A stretch of DNA of 64,000 nt from JAWXBK01 sp040878185. Its GTDB lineage: Bacteria; Pseudomonadota; Alphaproteobacteria; Dongiales; Dongiaceae. Below the pieces are notes generated by a model, which worked only from the letters and a program-made list of their open reading frames with translations, searched no databases and was not told the origin of the DNA. The position numbers and the translations under genes are program-made. Where the stretch lies: the NCBI GenBank assembly GCA_040878185.1, contig JBBDMS010000051.1:6359-70358 (forward strand), in the 5' to 3' direction. Shown here piece after piece: positions 7,328 to 15,632 of this stretch. Position 1 is the stretch's first letter, and the number at the start of each line of letters is the position of its first letter.

Positions 7328-9157
7328 TTACTCCGGCGCAGTTTTTCCGCCGAGCCGGAACGAGCGTAAACCGAACCACACGACAATCAGGCGGGTCGCA
7401 ACGACGAATAGCAAGGTGCCGAGGATCGAGGCGACGACGATCCAGGGTTGATGCTCGTTCGCATCGGCGATCTGCAGCCCCACCAGATACAGCAGGCCGC
7501 CCGCGATCGCGATCTCTTCATAGGGCTCGCCCTGGAAGGTGCGCGGTTCGCGGCCCGTAACCACGTCGAGCAACATACCGCCGCCGGCGCAGGTCAGCGC
7601 GGCGCAGAACGGCACCCAGATCCAGTGCAGATCGGCGAGGATGGCGACCGTGGCGCCGACCATCGCGTAGGCGGCCATGCCGATCGCGTCGAACACGGTG
7701 CGCGCCTTGTCGAACTCCTTCGAGGCCGTCGCATGGCCGCTCGTGAACCGCGAAACGACTGTGCCGACGATCAGCACCGCCAGAATGATATGGATGTAGA
7801 CGGGATCCTGAAAGATGAACGGCGTGCGGCCGATCAGCAGGTCGCGCAACGTGCCGCCGCCTGCAGCCGGCAACAATGTGAGTATGAAAGCGCCCCACAG
7901 ATCGTAGCGGCGTTGCTGGGCGCGCATGAAGCCGGCGAGGCCGAACGCGGCGGCGCCCATCAGTTCGAGCGCCAGGAACCATTTCGTTTCGACCGCTTCG
8001 ATCAGCCGGTAGCGTGTTGCATCCGATAATGTAAGCAGCGTGTCCTCGGCAAAACCCGCCTCGTACCAGAGCGCATGGGTCCAGGCGCCGGCAGCCGCCT
8101 GTTGCACGGCCGTGCGGTCGCGCTCGCGTGCCGCGATAACGGCGATCGACTGGTCGAAGCTGGCGAGATCCAGATGGCCGACATGCTGGCCGGTCCCGAT
8201 CAGCGCAAGCACAGATTCCAGCATGCGCTGCTGATGGCCGGGTGCGAGCTGCGGCGTGACCGCCATCGTGATCGCGAATGTCTCTTCCGGATTGTCGCGT
8301 GCTTCGGCCCAGCCTTTGATGCTGGCGCGCAGGAAACGAATCAGCACATCGCGCTTCGCGGGATCCTCGAGGCTGGAGCGAAGCACGTAAAACCCGTCTT
8401 CGAGAAACCCGAGATTTTCGTCGCCCAGCCGTTCGACCATGAGATCGGCCGGCGTCAGTCCGGCGCCGAGGATCGTCCAGTATTCGTTGTAGGTCATCGC
8501 CGTTGCGCAGGCGACCTTGCCCTCGATCAGATCGGCACCGTTTGGGCGCTGCTGGACGATCTCGACCTGCTGCAGATCGATCCCGACCTGCGAAAGCCAG
8601 AAACGCAGGTTGAGTTCGTCGCCGACATTCCACACGCCGATCCGTTTGCCCGCGACGTCTTCGGGGCGCCGGACACCGGCATCGCGCCGGCAGACGATCA
8701 TGGTGCCGGACTTCTGGAAAACCTGCCCGATATTGACCAGATCGATGCCGCGCTTGCGCGCCTCGATCACGCCGGGCAGCCAGTTGAGTGCAACATCCGC
8801 CTCACCGGTCTCAAGGGACGTTAGCGGGTGAATGCCGCTGCCGCCTTCGAGCCATTCGACGTCGAGCCCTTCGCGTTCGTAGAAATCCTTGGCGTCGGCG
8901 ACATAGAGCCCGGCGAATTGCGCCTGATGATACCACATGAGTTTGACGCGGATCGGATCGAGGACGGTGGCTGATCCATTGTCGGATGTGCCATCCGCTG
9001 CCGTTCCACTCGGCACGGCATCGTCCTGCGCGAGCGCCGGTGCAACGAAATTGCCGATCGCGATGCCGAGCAACAGCGGCATGGCGATCGCAAGCGATCG
9101 GATGGCGGATGTCTGTCGCAACGCCTTGTCCCCCGGCCGGCGATTCGTCGCCGGCAT
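7328..9157 (-). CDS. NMT1/THI5-type binding protein fused to UPF0126 (TRIC-like) membrane domain
   Basis: Fusion of 609 residues. After a signal peptide (about 20-43, ending APALAQDD) residues about 65-385 are a periplasmic binding protein of the NMT1/THI5-SsuA class: KLMWYHQAQFAGLYVADAKD, then GEADVALNWLP and RIGVWNVGDE. From about residue 400 there are six or seven membrane helices forming two UPF0126 repeats: ALELMGAAAFGLAGFMRAQ with GGGTLRDLLIGR, and VFDAIGMAAYAMVGA with GGGMLLDVVTGREP. UPF0126 proteins are related to TRIC cation channels and to bacterial glycine transporters. No ABC ATPase or permease is adjacent. The ATG at 9157 is chosen because it precedes the signal peptide closely; an ATG at 9304 would add 49 residues of low-quality sequence. 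Confidence 0.82.
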   Translation of the reverse strand: MPATNRRPGDKALRQTSAIRSLAIAMPLLLGIAIGNFVAPALAQDDAVPSGTAADGTSDNGSATVLDPIRVKLMWYHQAQFAGLYVADAKDFYEREGLDVEWLEGGSGIHPLTSLETGEADVALNWLPGVIEARKRGIDLVNIGQVFQKSGTMIVCRRDAGVRRPEDVAGKRIGVWNVGDELNLRFWLSQVGIDLQQVEIVQQRPNGADLIEGKVACATAMTYNEYWTILGAGLTPADLMVERLGDENLGFLEDGFYVLRSSLEDPAKRDVLIRFLRASIKGWAEARDNPEETFAITMAVTPQLAPGHQQRMLESVLALIGTGQHVGHLDLASFDQSIAVIAARERDRTAVQQAAAGAWTHALWYEAGFAEDTLLTLSDATRYRLIEAVETKWFLALELMGAAAFGLAGFMRAQQRRYDLWGAFILTLLPAAGGGTLRDLLIGRTPFIFQDPVYIHIILAVLIVGTVVSRFTSGHATASKEFDKARTVFDAIGMAAYAMVGATVAILADLHWIWVPFCAALTCAGGGMLLDVVTGREPRTFQGEPYEEIAIAGGLLYLVGLQIADANEHQPWIVVASILGTLLFVVATRLIVVWFGLRSFRLGGKTAPE

Positions 9158-9284
9158 CCTAGTACGAAAACCGCGGGTGTCGGCGGCTCGCGGCGCCCCG
9201 TTGAGGGGCGGGACCGATCGGCTCCTCCCGGCTTCCCGGGGTCGCCCGCCGGCCGCCGGCATTCCGACCCGCTTGCCAACTCGC

Positions 9285-9313
9285 TTGACAGTCCGGCTGG
9301 CCACTGACTAGAA
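9285..9313 (+). promoter_or_regulatory. Promoter of the imuA-imuB-dnaE2 operon
   Basis: A perfect -35 box TTGACA (9285-9290) is followed after 17 bases by CTAGAA (9308-9313) as the -10 region. The -10 region overlaps the LexA box at 9311-9325, so bound repressor would block RNA polymerase. The imuA start codon is at 9361. Confidence 0.65.
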
Positions 9314-9325
9314 CATATCAGGAAC
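9311..9325 (+). promoter_or_regulatory. LexA (SOS) box, GAAC-N7-GAAC
   Basis: GAAC (9311-9314), seven bases, GAAC (9322-9325). This is exactly the inverted reading of the alphaproteobacterial LexA operator GTTC-N7-GTTC. It sits 35 bases before imuA and overlaps the promoter, so the whole cassette should be induced by DNA damage. Confidence 0.88.
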
Positions 9326-9360
9326 AAACATCATAAACCCAGCAAGACGGAGCCGGCATC

Positions 9361-10215
9361 ATGGACGGTCAGGGGAGCGATTTCCCCGAAGATTCAGACC
9401 TCGCGGTGTCCGCTGCCGATACCCCCGGCACGGATCAACCTCCCGCCGCGAGCGCGGATCATTCCAGCCACGATGTCGGCCATCCGGGCCGGGCTGACGA
9501 GCGCATTGCTTCGCTTCGGGCGCTCGTCGGACGGCTCGCGCCAGGCGCGGTCGGGGCCGGCAGCCGGATCCCCCTCGGGCTCGACGCCCTCGACCGCGCA
9601 CTTGGCGGCGGTTTGCCGCGTGCCGCCCTGCATGTCGTGGCGCCGGGCGACGGAAGTGCTGCCGCGACCGGTTTTGCGACCTTCCTGCTCGCCCGCCTGC
9701 AACGCGGCAGCGACGGACCGGCCTTCTGGCTGCCGGCGCGGCCGGACCTCTATGGCCCGGGTCTCGCCCGGCTCGGGCTCGATACCGGCCGGCTGATCCT
9801 GGTCGAGACCGCGCGGCCGGCCGACCGGCTCTGGGCCTTCGAGGAGGCGCTGCGCACAGCCGGGCTGGCCGGCGTTGTTGTCGAACTCGATCGCATCGAA
9901 CCCAAATCGGCGCGCCGGCTGCAGCTCGCGGCCGAGGCCGGCGGCACGACCGGCATCGTCCTGCAGACCGGCAATCGCAGCGCCATCCCCGGTGCGATGA
10001 CCGGCTGGTCGGTTGCCGCTTTGCCGGGCACGCGCGATCGCAACGGATTTCCCGACGGCTTCGCGACGCCGCGCTGGCGGCTCGCGCTGCAACGCAGCCG
10101 CATCGGACAGAACGGACAATGGGACGTGGAGGCGAGACATGACGCAGCGACGGATCGTATCGCTCTGGCTGCCGCGTTTCGCGACCGCGCGCCTGCTCCG
10201 GTCATGGCCGGCTGA
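9361..10215 (+). CDS. imuA: ImuA, RecA/SulA-like component of the SOS mutasome
   Basis: Protein of 284 residues, related to the RecA core. The segment IPLGLDALDRALGGGLPRAALHVVAPGDGSA (here about residues 63-95, read in parts) matches the RecA-like start, but the Walker A loop is degenerate, as usual in ImuA. Later blocks RLILVETARPADRLWAFEEA and GVVVELDRIEPKSARRLQLA also fit. ImuA works with ImuB and the polymerase ImuC/DnaE2 in error-prone lesion bypass. The start lies 35 bases after a LexA box. Its 3' end overlaps imuB by 77 bases, an unusually long overlap that suggests tight translational coupling. Confidence 0.9.
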   Translation: MDGQGSDFPEDSDLAVSAADTPGTDQPPAASADHSSHDVGHPGRADERIASLRALVGRLAPGAVGAGSRIPLGLDALDRALGGGLPRAALHVVAPGDGSAAATGFATFLLARLQRGSDGPAFWLPARPDLYGPGLARLGLDTGRLILVETARPADRLWAFEEALRTAGLAGVVVELDRIEPKSARRLQLAAEAGGTTGIVLQTGNRSAIPGAMTGWSVAALPGTRDRNGFPDGFATPRWRLALQRSRIGQNGQWDVEARHDAATDRIALAAAFRDRAPAPVMAG

Positions 10216-11806
10216 CGAACCGGCGCAAACGCGCGCGCGCAGACCGGTCAGGGAACGACGCGCGGGCTATCGGCAGCCGCCGCTGGTCACCGCGCGGGTG
10301 GAAGCCGGCCGGGCGCTGGTCGCGATGGCCGATGCGCGCGCCGGTAGTGCCGGCATTCTGCCCGGGATGACGCTCGCCGATGCGCGCGCGCTGCTGCCCG
10401 ATCTTGTCGTGCGACCGGCCGATCCGGCGGGCGATGCCGCCATGCTGGCGAAGCTCGCCGACTGGTGCGGGCGTTACACGCCCTGGACCGCAAGCGAAGG
10501 CGAGGAGGGCATCTGGCTCGACATCACCGGCTCCGCGCATCTCGCCGGCGGCGAAGCGGCCTTGATCGCCGATCTGGTGTTTCATCTCGAGAAATTCGGT
10601 TTTGCGAGCGAGGCGGGTTGCGCCGACACGCCGGGTGCGGCCTGGGCGGCGGCGCGCTTCCTTGCGGTGGCGCAACGTCCGGCGAGTGGCGGTATCGCCA
10701 TCCTGCCGCCCGGGGATCAGCGCGTGGCACTCGCACCGCTGCCGGTCGCCGCATTGCGGATCGGTGCCGCCGATGCGGCAGAACTCGACCGGCTCGGCTT
10801 GCGTCGCATCGACGATCTTTATCCGCTGCCGCGCGCCGCGCTCGCCCGTCGCTTCGGCGAGAGCGTCGGGCGGCGGCTCGACCAGGCGCTCGGCCGCTGC
10901 GACGAACCGCTGAGCCCGCGTCGGCCGGTGCCGCGCCATCTGGTGCGGCTTGCTTTCCCCGAGCCGGTCATCGAACAGCCGGCGATCGTGGCCGCTCTGG
11001 CGCGCCTGCTGCCGCCGCTCTGCCGCGGGCTCGAAGCCGAGGGGCTGGGCGCAAGGCGTCTCGTTCTCGCCTTCTACCGGGTCGACGGCACGATGCGCGA
11101 AGTATCCATCGGCACGGCACGGCCGAACCGCGATCCCGATACGCTGCTGCGTCTGTTTGCACCCCAGATCGAGCAGATCGATTCCGGGTTCGGGATCGAG
11201 ACGGTCACGCTGGCGGCCAGCATCGCCGAACCGCTGAGCGCGCTGCAGATGGTGATCGGGCGGGCCCGCCTTGACCCGCAATCGAACCGTCCCGCCGCGG
11301 CCATTGTCGCGGGCATCGAGGCGCCGCCGGCCTCGTCATTCGCTTCATCTTCTGATTCAGGAGGTCTTTCTAACCTGCTGGACAGGCTTGGAAATCGTAT
11401 CGGATTTGAGCAGCTCCGCCGGCTGGCGCCGCGCGAGAGCCATAACGCCGAGAGAGCGCAGCAGCGGGTCGCCATCCATGCGCCGGCGGCGATGCCGGGC
11501 TGGTGGCGCGACCACCCGCGGCCGCTGCGGCTGTTCGATCAGCCGATGCCGGTTTCGGTCAGCGTCGATCCTGACGGCGAACCGGTCGCGCTGCATCGGG
11601 GCGAAAGCGCGAAACCCATCGCCGCGGTGGAAGGGCCCGAGCGCATCGCTCCTGAATGGTGGCGCCCGGCTGTGGAGGGCGCCAATGGGGGCAATCGTCC
11701 GCCGCGCGATTACTGGCGCATCGAGGACGAGGATGGCGGACGCTTCTGGCTCTGCCGCGAGCAGGGCGGCGAGGCGCGCTGGCTGCTGCACGGGCTGTTT
11801 GCCTGA
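10139..11806 (+). CDS. imuB: ImuB, Y-family polymerase-like protein
   Basis: Protein of 555 residues, beginning TQRRIVSLWLPRFATARLL, the usual ImuB opening. The ATG at 10139 has GGAGG ten bases before it, inside imuA. The polymerase fold is seen in the ADARALLPDLVVRPADPAGD block and in EGIWLDITGSAHLAGG, but the catalytic acidic pair of true Y-family polymerases is not present; ImuB is known as an inactive adaptor. Adaptors normally carry a QLxLF-type clamp-binding motif; the place where it is expected, after SIAEPLSAL, reads QMVIG, a weak match. The C-terminal FEQLRRLAPRESHNAERAQQ block is the ImuB signature. The gene is followed by dnaE2 after eight bases. Confidence 0.9.
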   Translation: MTQRRIVSLWLPRFATARLLRSWPADEPAQTRARRPVRERRAGYRQPPLVTARVEAGRALVAMADARAGSAGILPGMTLADARALLPDLVVRPADPAGDAAMLAKLADWCGRYTPWTASEGEEGIWLDITGSAHLAGGEAALIADLVFHLEKFGFASEAGCADTPGAAWAAARFLAVAQRPASGGIAILPPGDQRVALAPLPVAALRIGAADAAELDRLGLRRIDDLYPLPRAALARRFGESVGRRLDQALGRCDEPLSPRRPVPRHLVRLAFPEPVIEQPAIVAALARLLPPLCRGLEAEGLGARRLVLAFYRVDGTMREVSIGTARPNRDPDTLLRLFAPQIEQIDSGFGIETVTLAASIAEPLSALQMVIGRARLDPQSNRPAAAIVAGIEAPPASSFASSSDSGGLSNLLDRLGNRIGFEQLRRLAPRESHNAERAQQRVAIHAPAAMPGWWRDHPRPLRLFDQPMPVSVSVDPDGEPVALHRGESAKPIAAVEGPERIAPEWWRPAVEGANGGNRPPRDYWRIEDEDGGRFWLCREQGGEARWLLHGLFA

Positions 11807-11814
11807 TCGTAGCG

Positions 11815-14800
11815 ATGCCGGGTCCCGCCTATGCCGAGCTCGCCTGCATCAGCAATTTCAGCTTCCTGCGCGGCGCCTCGCACCCCGAAGAGCTGATAGA
11901 GCAGGCGCAGGAACTCGGGCTTAAGGCACTCGCGCTCGCCGACATCAACAGTTTCGCAGGCGTGGTGAGGGCGCATCAGCAGGCACGCGAGACCGGCTTC
12001 GCCTTCATTCCCGCCGTACGGCTCGAACTCGACGACAAGGCGAGGGTGATCGCGCTGCCGACCGACCGCGCCGCCTACGGGCGGCTCTCGCGCCTGATCA
12101 CGCTCGGCCGCCGTCGCGCGCCCAAGGGCGAATGTATTCTCGGTTTCACCGATATGCTGGCCCATGGCGCGGGGCAGATCTTCATCGTTCTGTCCCTGCC
12201 GCCTCCCGGGGAAAAGGTGGCGCCCGACAGCGTCGATGCCGATCGCCTGCGCGCGCTGGCCGAGAGTTTCCCCGGCAATGTGTATTTGGCCGCCTGGCAT
12301 CGTCTGCAGGGCGACGATCGCCGCCGCATCGCCGCGCGGGCAACGCTGGCGAGCGAGACTGGTGCGCCGCTGGTGGCGGTCAACGAGGCGCTCTATCACG
12401 TGCCCGAGCGGCGCGAACTGCACGACCTCGTCACCTGCATCCGCGAGCATGTCACCATCGATACGGCGGGCCACCGGTTGCAGGCGAACGCCGAACGGCA
12501 TCTCAAGGGTCCCGCGGAGATGGCGCGGCTGTTCGCGGATCATCCCCACGCGCTGGCGCACAGCATCGAGATCGCGGAGCGCTGCCGCTTTAGTCTCGAC
12601 GAGTTGCGCTATGAATATCCGAAGGAGCTCATGCGGGAAGGCCGCACGCCGCAGCAGGAACTCGAACATCTGACTGCGCTCGGTGCGCGCGATCGCTATC
12701 CGCAGGGCGTGCCCGAGAAGGTCGCGCAAACCATCGCGCACGAACTCAGACTGATCGGGACGCTCGGCTACGCGCCCTATTTTCTCACCGTGCACGATCT
12801 CGTCGCCTTTGCCCGCAAGGAAGGCATCCTCTGCCAGGGGCGCGGCTCGGCGGCCAATTCTGCGGTCTGCTATTGCCTCGGTGTCACCTCGATCGACCCC
12901 GCGCATCACGATCTCCTGTTCGAGCGTTTCGTCAGCGCGTCGCGCAACGAACCGCCCGACATCGATGTCGATTTCGAACATGAGCGGCGCGAGGAGGTGA
13001 TCCAGCATGTCTACGATAAATACGGCCGCGATCGTGCCGGGCTCGCCGCCACGGTGATCTGCTATCGCAGCCGCTCGGCGATCCGCGAGACCGGCAAGGC
13101 GATGGGCCTGTCGCTCGATCTGGTCGACCGGCTTGCCGGCCAGATCTGGGGCTGGAGCGAGGAGGGCATGGCCGAGGCGCGGGTGCGCGAACTCGGGCTC
13201 GACCCGACGGAACGGCGCATGGCGCAGACGATCGCGCGCACCCGGGAGCTGATCGGCGCGCCGCGCCATCTTTCGCAGCATGTCGGCGGTTTCGTCATGA
13301 CCGAGGGACCGCTCTCCGAACTGGTGCCGATCGAAAACGCGGCGATGGAAGGGCGCACCGTCATCGAGTGGGACAAGGACGACCTCGATGCGCTCGGCAT
13401 GCTCAAGGTCGATATCCTGGCTCTCGGCATGCTGACCTGCCTTGGCAAGGGTTTCGAACTGATCCGCCGGCATTGGGGCAAGGCCTTCACGCTGGCCTCC
13501 GTGCCGGAAGACGACGACGAGGTCTACGACATGCTTTGCCGGGCGGATTCGCTCGGCGTCTTCCAGGTCGAAAGCCGTGCGCAGATGGCGATGCTGCCGC
13601 GCCTCAAGCCCAGAAATTTCTACGATCTCGTCATCGAGGTCGCGATCGTTCGGCCGGGGCCCATCCAGGGCGACATGGTGCATCCTTATCTGCGGCGGCG
13701 AAATCGCGAGGAGGCGGTGAGCTTTCCCTCGAAGGAACTTGAGAACGTACTCGGCAAGACGCTGGGCGTGCCGCTGTTCCAGGAACAGGCGATGCGGATC
13801 GCCATCGTCGCGGCCGGATTCACGCCGGACGAGGCCGAGGGGCTGCGCCGGGCGATGGCCACCTTCCGCCATGCCGGCACGATTCATACGTTCAGGGACA
13901 AACTGATCGACGGCATGGTCGCGAACAATTACGAACGCGAATTCGCCGAGCGCTGCTTCCGGCAGATCGAGGGATTCGGCGATTACGGATTTCCGGAAAG
14001 CCATGCGGCGAGCTTCGCGCTGCTGGTCTATGTCTCGGCCTGGATGAAATGGCGCTATCCGGCGGTCTTCGCCTGCGCGCTGCTGAACAGCCAGCCGTTG
14101 GGATTCTACGCGCCGGCACAGATTGTGCGCGATGCAATCGAGCATGGCGTTCTCGTACGCGAGGCCGACATTAATCGCAGCGACTGGGATTCGACGCTCG
14201 AACCGGAGTCCGGCGCGGTCGGCGGCTATGCGCTGCGGCTCGGCCTGCGACAGATCAAAGGCGTGAACGAAGCGGCCGCAGCGCGGCTGGTTGCGGCGCG
14301 CGGCAACGGTTACGACGATCCGCTTGCGCTGCGTCGCCGCGCCGGTCTCGACAGCGGCGTGCTGGAGCGGCTCGCGCGGGCCGATGCGTTCCGCTCGATC
14401 GGGCTCGAGCGGCGTGAAGCCTTGTGGGCTGTAAAAGGATTGCCGGCGGCCCCGCTGCCGTTATTCGCCGCGGTCGGCGAGGCGGATGAAGGGCCGGAAG
14501 CGCTGATCCTGCTGCCGGCCCCTTCCGCCGGCGAAGATGTGTCGCTGGATTACGCGACATTGCGCATGACGCTGCGGCAGCATCCGATGGCACTGCTGCG
14601 GCCGGCGATGGAAGATCGCGGCTATCGTCAGACGATGCGGCTGGTCGGTATCGGCAGCGAGCGCCGCGTGCGCGTAGCAGGGATCGTGCTGGTGCGGCAG
14701 CGGCCGGGGACGGCGAGTGGCGTCATCTTCGCCACGCTGGAAGACGAAACCGGCATCGCCAATATCGTCATCTGGCCAAAGATCTTCGAACGGTTCCGGC

Positions 14801-15015
14801 CGATCGTGCTCGGCGCAAAACTTCTGGGCGTCGACGGGCGACTGCAGCGCGAGGGACGGGTGATCCATGTGATCGCCGACCGGTTGATCGATCTGTCATC
14901 CGATCTGGTTGCGCTGGCGGCCGGCGGACCTGTCCTGCCTCCCGCGCTTGCACGGGCCGACGAGGTCGTGCGGCCCGGCCGCGAGCCCGATTACCGCTCG
15001 CGCGATTTCCATTGA
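11815..15015 (+). CDS. dnaE2: DnaE2/ImuC, error-prone DNA polymerase III alpha subunit
   Basis: Protein of 1066 residues, the normal length for the family. It begins YAELACISNFSFLRGASHPE, the PHP-domain start. The polymerase active site is seen in PPDIDVDFEHERREEVI (about 380-397), and the third acidic residue in MLKVDILALGML (about 530). The fingers and helix-hairpin-helix region follows (GFPESHAASFALLVY at about 720). The C-terminal OB fold is VRVAGIVLVRQRPGTA. It copies damaged templates with ImuA and ImuB. The ATG at 11815 is eight bases after the imuB stop and matches the conserved start; longer upstream readings only enter imuB. No signs of damage. Confidence 0.95.
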   Translation: MPGPAYAELACISNFSFLRGASHPEELIEQAQELGLKALALADINSFAGVVRAHQQARETGFAFIPAVRLELDDKARVIALPTDRAAYGRLSRLITLGRRRAPKGECILGFTDMLAHGAGQIFIVLSLPPPGEKVAPDSVDADRLRALAESFPGNVYLAAWHRLQGDDRRRIAARATLASETGAPLVAVNEALYHVPERRELHDLVTCIREHVTIDTAGHRLQANAERHLKGPAEMARLFADHPHALAHSIEIAERCRFSLDELRYEYPKELMREGRTPQQELEHLTALGARDRYPQGVPEKVAQTIAHELRLIGTLGYAPYFLTVHDLVAFARKEGILCQGRGSAANSAVCYCLGVTSIDPAHHDLLFERFVSASRNEPPDIDVDFEHERREEVIQHVYDKYGRDRAGLAATVICYRSRSAIRETGKAMGLSLDLVDRLAGQIWGWSEEGMAEARVRELGLDPTERRMAQTIARTRELIGAPRHLSQHVGGFVMTEGPLSELVPIENAAMEGRTVIEWDKDDLDALGMLKVDILALGMLTCLGKGFELIRRHWGKAFTLASVPEDDDEVYDMLCRADSLGVFQVESRAQMAMLPRLKPRNFYDLVIEVAIVRPGPIQGDMVHPYLRRRNREEAVSFPSKELENVLGKTLGVPLFQEQAMRIAIVAAGFTPDEAEGLRRAMATFRHAGTIHTFRDKLIDGMVANNYEREFAERCFRQIEGFGDYGFPESHAASFALLVYVSAWMKWRYPAVFACALLNSQPLGFYAPAQIVRDAIEHGVLVREADINRSDWDSTLEPESGAVGGYALRLGLRQIKGVNEAAAARLVAARGNGYDDPLALRRRAGLDSGVLERLARADAFRSIGLERREALWAVKGLPAAPLPLFAAVGEADEGPEALILLPAPSAGEDVSLDYATLRMTLRQHPMALLRPAMEDRGYRQTMRLVGIGSERRVRVAGIVLVRQRPGTASGVIFATLEDETGIANIVIWPKIFERFRPIVLGAKLLGVDGRLQREGRVIHVIADRLIDLSSDLVALAAGGPVLPPALARADEVVRPGREPDYRSRDFH

Positions 15016-15025
15016 AGCCGGGCGC

Positions 15026-15496
15026 TCAGAAGCACCGCATCGAGCGCACGACCTCGCGACCGTCGGCATAGCGAAGCTGCGTTTCGAACACGACTTCGCA
15101 GCGTGTGACCGACCTCGGCAACGCGCGCGTCAGCGTCACCAGCGTGTTCGCGTAGTGGCAGGTGATCCAGTAACCGCGCCCCTCGTTGGCGACGAGTTCC
15201 CAGGCGATCGATGCGGTATCGTCGTCTTCGCTTTCCTCGTCGTGAATGAGTTGCACCAGCTCCTCCGGCGGGCCGTCATAGACCGCGAGATTGACCAGTT
15301 CGCTCGGCCAGGGTTCGGCGCCCTCGACCCATTCGTTCTGCGGTTCGCGCAGTTCCTGCATGACTTCGATCTCGGCCGGGCAGTTTACTTCCGCGCCCTC
15401 GGCCTGACCGCTTGCGGGCCAGGAAAGGGCTGCCATTCCCATCAGGACGCCCAACGGCAACCCCGCCACAACCCGAGCCATGATCCGAACGCACAT
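15026..15496 (-). CDS. Exported STY0301-like hypothetical protein
   Basis: Protein of 156 residues with a signal peptide (hydrophobic residues about 6-28, cleavage near SGQAEGA). Four cysteines remain in the mature part (NCPAEI, WITCHYAN, VTRCEVVF and the last but one residue), which could form two disulfides. The pattern W-x-C-x-Y near residue 112 and the closing MRCF recall the STY0301 family, whose function is unknown. GGGAGG lies eight bases before the ATG and supports the start. The gene is convergent with dnaE2, ten bases from its stop, so it is not part of the SOS operon. Confidence 0.72.
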   Translation of the reverse strand: MCVRIMARVVAGLPLGVLMGMAALSWPASGQAEGAEVNCPAEIEVMQELREPQNEWVEGAEPWPSELVNLAVYDGPPEELVQLIHDEESEDDDTASIAWELVANEGRGYWITCHYANTLVTLTRALPRSVTRCEVVFETQLRYADGREVVRSMRCF

Positions 15497-15632
15497 CGAC
15501 AGCGCCTCCCTTTGTCATACCGGCATCATCATGTCCGAACGCAAGCGAAAATAGCAATCCGGCCTTCGATGTTGCGGCGCCGGCCGGCACACAGCCAGTT
15601 CAGGTGACAGGAAAGACCGGCCGGGCTAGACA

